DNA from: Lentimicrobium sp.
GTDB lineage: Bacteria > Bacteroidota > Bacteroidia > Bacteroidales > Lentimicrobiaceae
Direction of reading: 5' to 3'
Length of the DNA: 64,000 bases
Assembly: GCA_023957275.1 (NCBI GenBank)
Contig: JAMLHF010000003.1
Location: forward strand, 62,001-126,000
Shown here in pieces: positions 63,557 to 64,000 of the stretch (the stretch's first letter is position 1; every line of letters begins with the position of its first letter). Position numbers and translations under genes: made by a program. A model generated the notes under the pieces. It had not been told where the DNA came from and ran no database searches. It saw nothing but the letters and a program-made list of their open reading frames with translations.

Positions 63557-64000
63557 TTACTCTATTTCAACATCCAAATTAATCCTCCTCCATTCGTCCC
63601 CATTTTGCAAAATGTACTTAATAAGGCCATATTCATCGTGCCAATAGAGGAATTCAATATCTTCTGGTTCTGATTTTGGGTGATAATTCGTAAAAATATA
63701 AACGCTGTCACTTTCAATCCGTTTTACATCCTGGTAATATCTCATCAGGTCCATCATCTCCGGGCTATCAAGGCTGAACCCTTTGGTTAAATAAAAGATA
63801 TGAATACGAGGGTAGTCCTCATATTTTACTAAACTTATAAGTTCTTTTCCGCCTGAGCTGTAATTTAGTTTACTGTTTTGATAATAAATTCTGGCAGTTT
63901 GATGCTTATATTTTGCATGATGTGCAATGGGATTACATTCAGGGTAATAAATAATCTTTTGAACTATCCAGGAAGTATCCAGTTCGCCTGTTGAAGAACG
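63557..64000 (-). CDS. Uncharacterised protein, C-terminal part (5' truncated by window edge)
   Basis: The minus-strand frame is open from the window end to the TGA at 63557, giving 147 residues. The first visible part reads STGELDTSWIVQKIIYYPE, then KLNYSSGGKELISLVKYED and MMDLMRYYQDVKRIESDSV, ending in YILQNGDEWRRINLDVEIE. It is rich in Tyr, Ile and Lys and much more AT-rich than mnmE. An inner ATG at 63757 would make a 66-residue protein, but the frame continues well upstream with equally good codons, so the true gene is longer. Function unknown. Confidence 0.6.
   Translation of the reverse strand, partial: RSSTGELDTSWIVQKIIYYPECNPIAHHAKYKHQTARIYYQNSKLNYSSGGKELISLVKYEDYPRIHIFYLTKGFSLDSPEMMDLMRYYQDVKRIESDSVYIFTNYHPKSEPEDIEFLYWHDEYGLIKYILQNGDEWRRINLDVEIE

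Overview
The window is an ordinary-looking chromosomal segment of a Bacteroidota bacterium, most likely Bacteroidales or a close relative. The evidence is: many promoters of the Bacteroidota form TTG-(18 to 21)-TAnnTTTG, a subtilisin with a type IX secretion (T9SS) C-terminal sorting domain, a GldI-like lipoprotein beside nrnA and ndk, lipoproteins with an early Cys, a thrombospondin-3/OmpA protein, dnaA without dnaN, and a eukaryote-type glycogen synthase fused to a glucan phosphorylase. Genes are dense and mostly intact. I see no prophage, integrative element, CRISPR array or rRNA operon.

Layout. 1-5.4 kb: truncated K+ channel, tRNA-Arg, PAS protein, ArfB, two thioredoxin-fold proteins, a lipoprotein amidohydrolase and a DUF6580-type membrane protein. 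5.5-14.5 kb: GroES-like protein, then a probable operon of a small membrane protein, mutL, two rhomboids and two membrane-anchored EEP-fold proteins, then uvrB. 14.6-19.7 kb: cysQ, then FKBP, GldI-like FKBP and nrnA on the minus strand, divergent ndk, and an XRE regulator. 19.7-20.75 kb: an AT-rich gene-poor stretch with a cluster of TACAnnTGTA dyads and a possible 58-residue gene; this is the most unusual part of the window. 20.75-31.7 kb: T9SS subtilisin, prmC, an orphan, two EamA transporters, an OmpA protein, a Cys-rich HhH-like protein paired with a HIT protein, and a YigZ protein. 31.9-36.1 kb: dnaA, LMW phosphatase, a PLP dehydratase, an RsmI-like methylase and a SlyD-like FKBP.

36.3-44.8 kb: PBP1A-type penicillin-binding protein, TPR protein, Ste24-like protease, von Willebrand factor A membrane protein, a secreted protein and fabG. 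44.9-54.2 kb: a four-gene alpha-glucan cluster, all on the minus strand (debranching enzyme, GT4, GH57, synthase-phosphorylase fusion), which together would build and mobilise glycogen. 54.4-64 kb: S9 peptidase, an intergenic block of GC-rich palindromes, two secreted proteins, sucD, mnmE, a possible insertion-sequence end and a gene running off the right edge.

Starts were moved downstream where the longest open frame began at TTG/GTG or inside a promoter box. Function names rest on motifs read by eye; no database search was possible.
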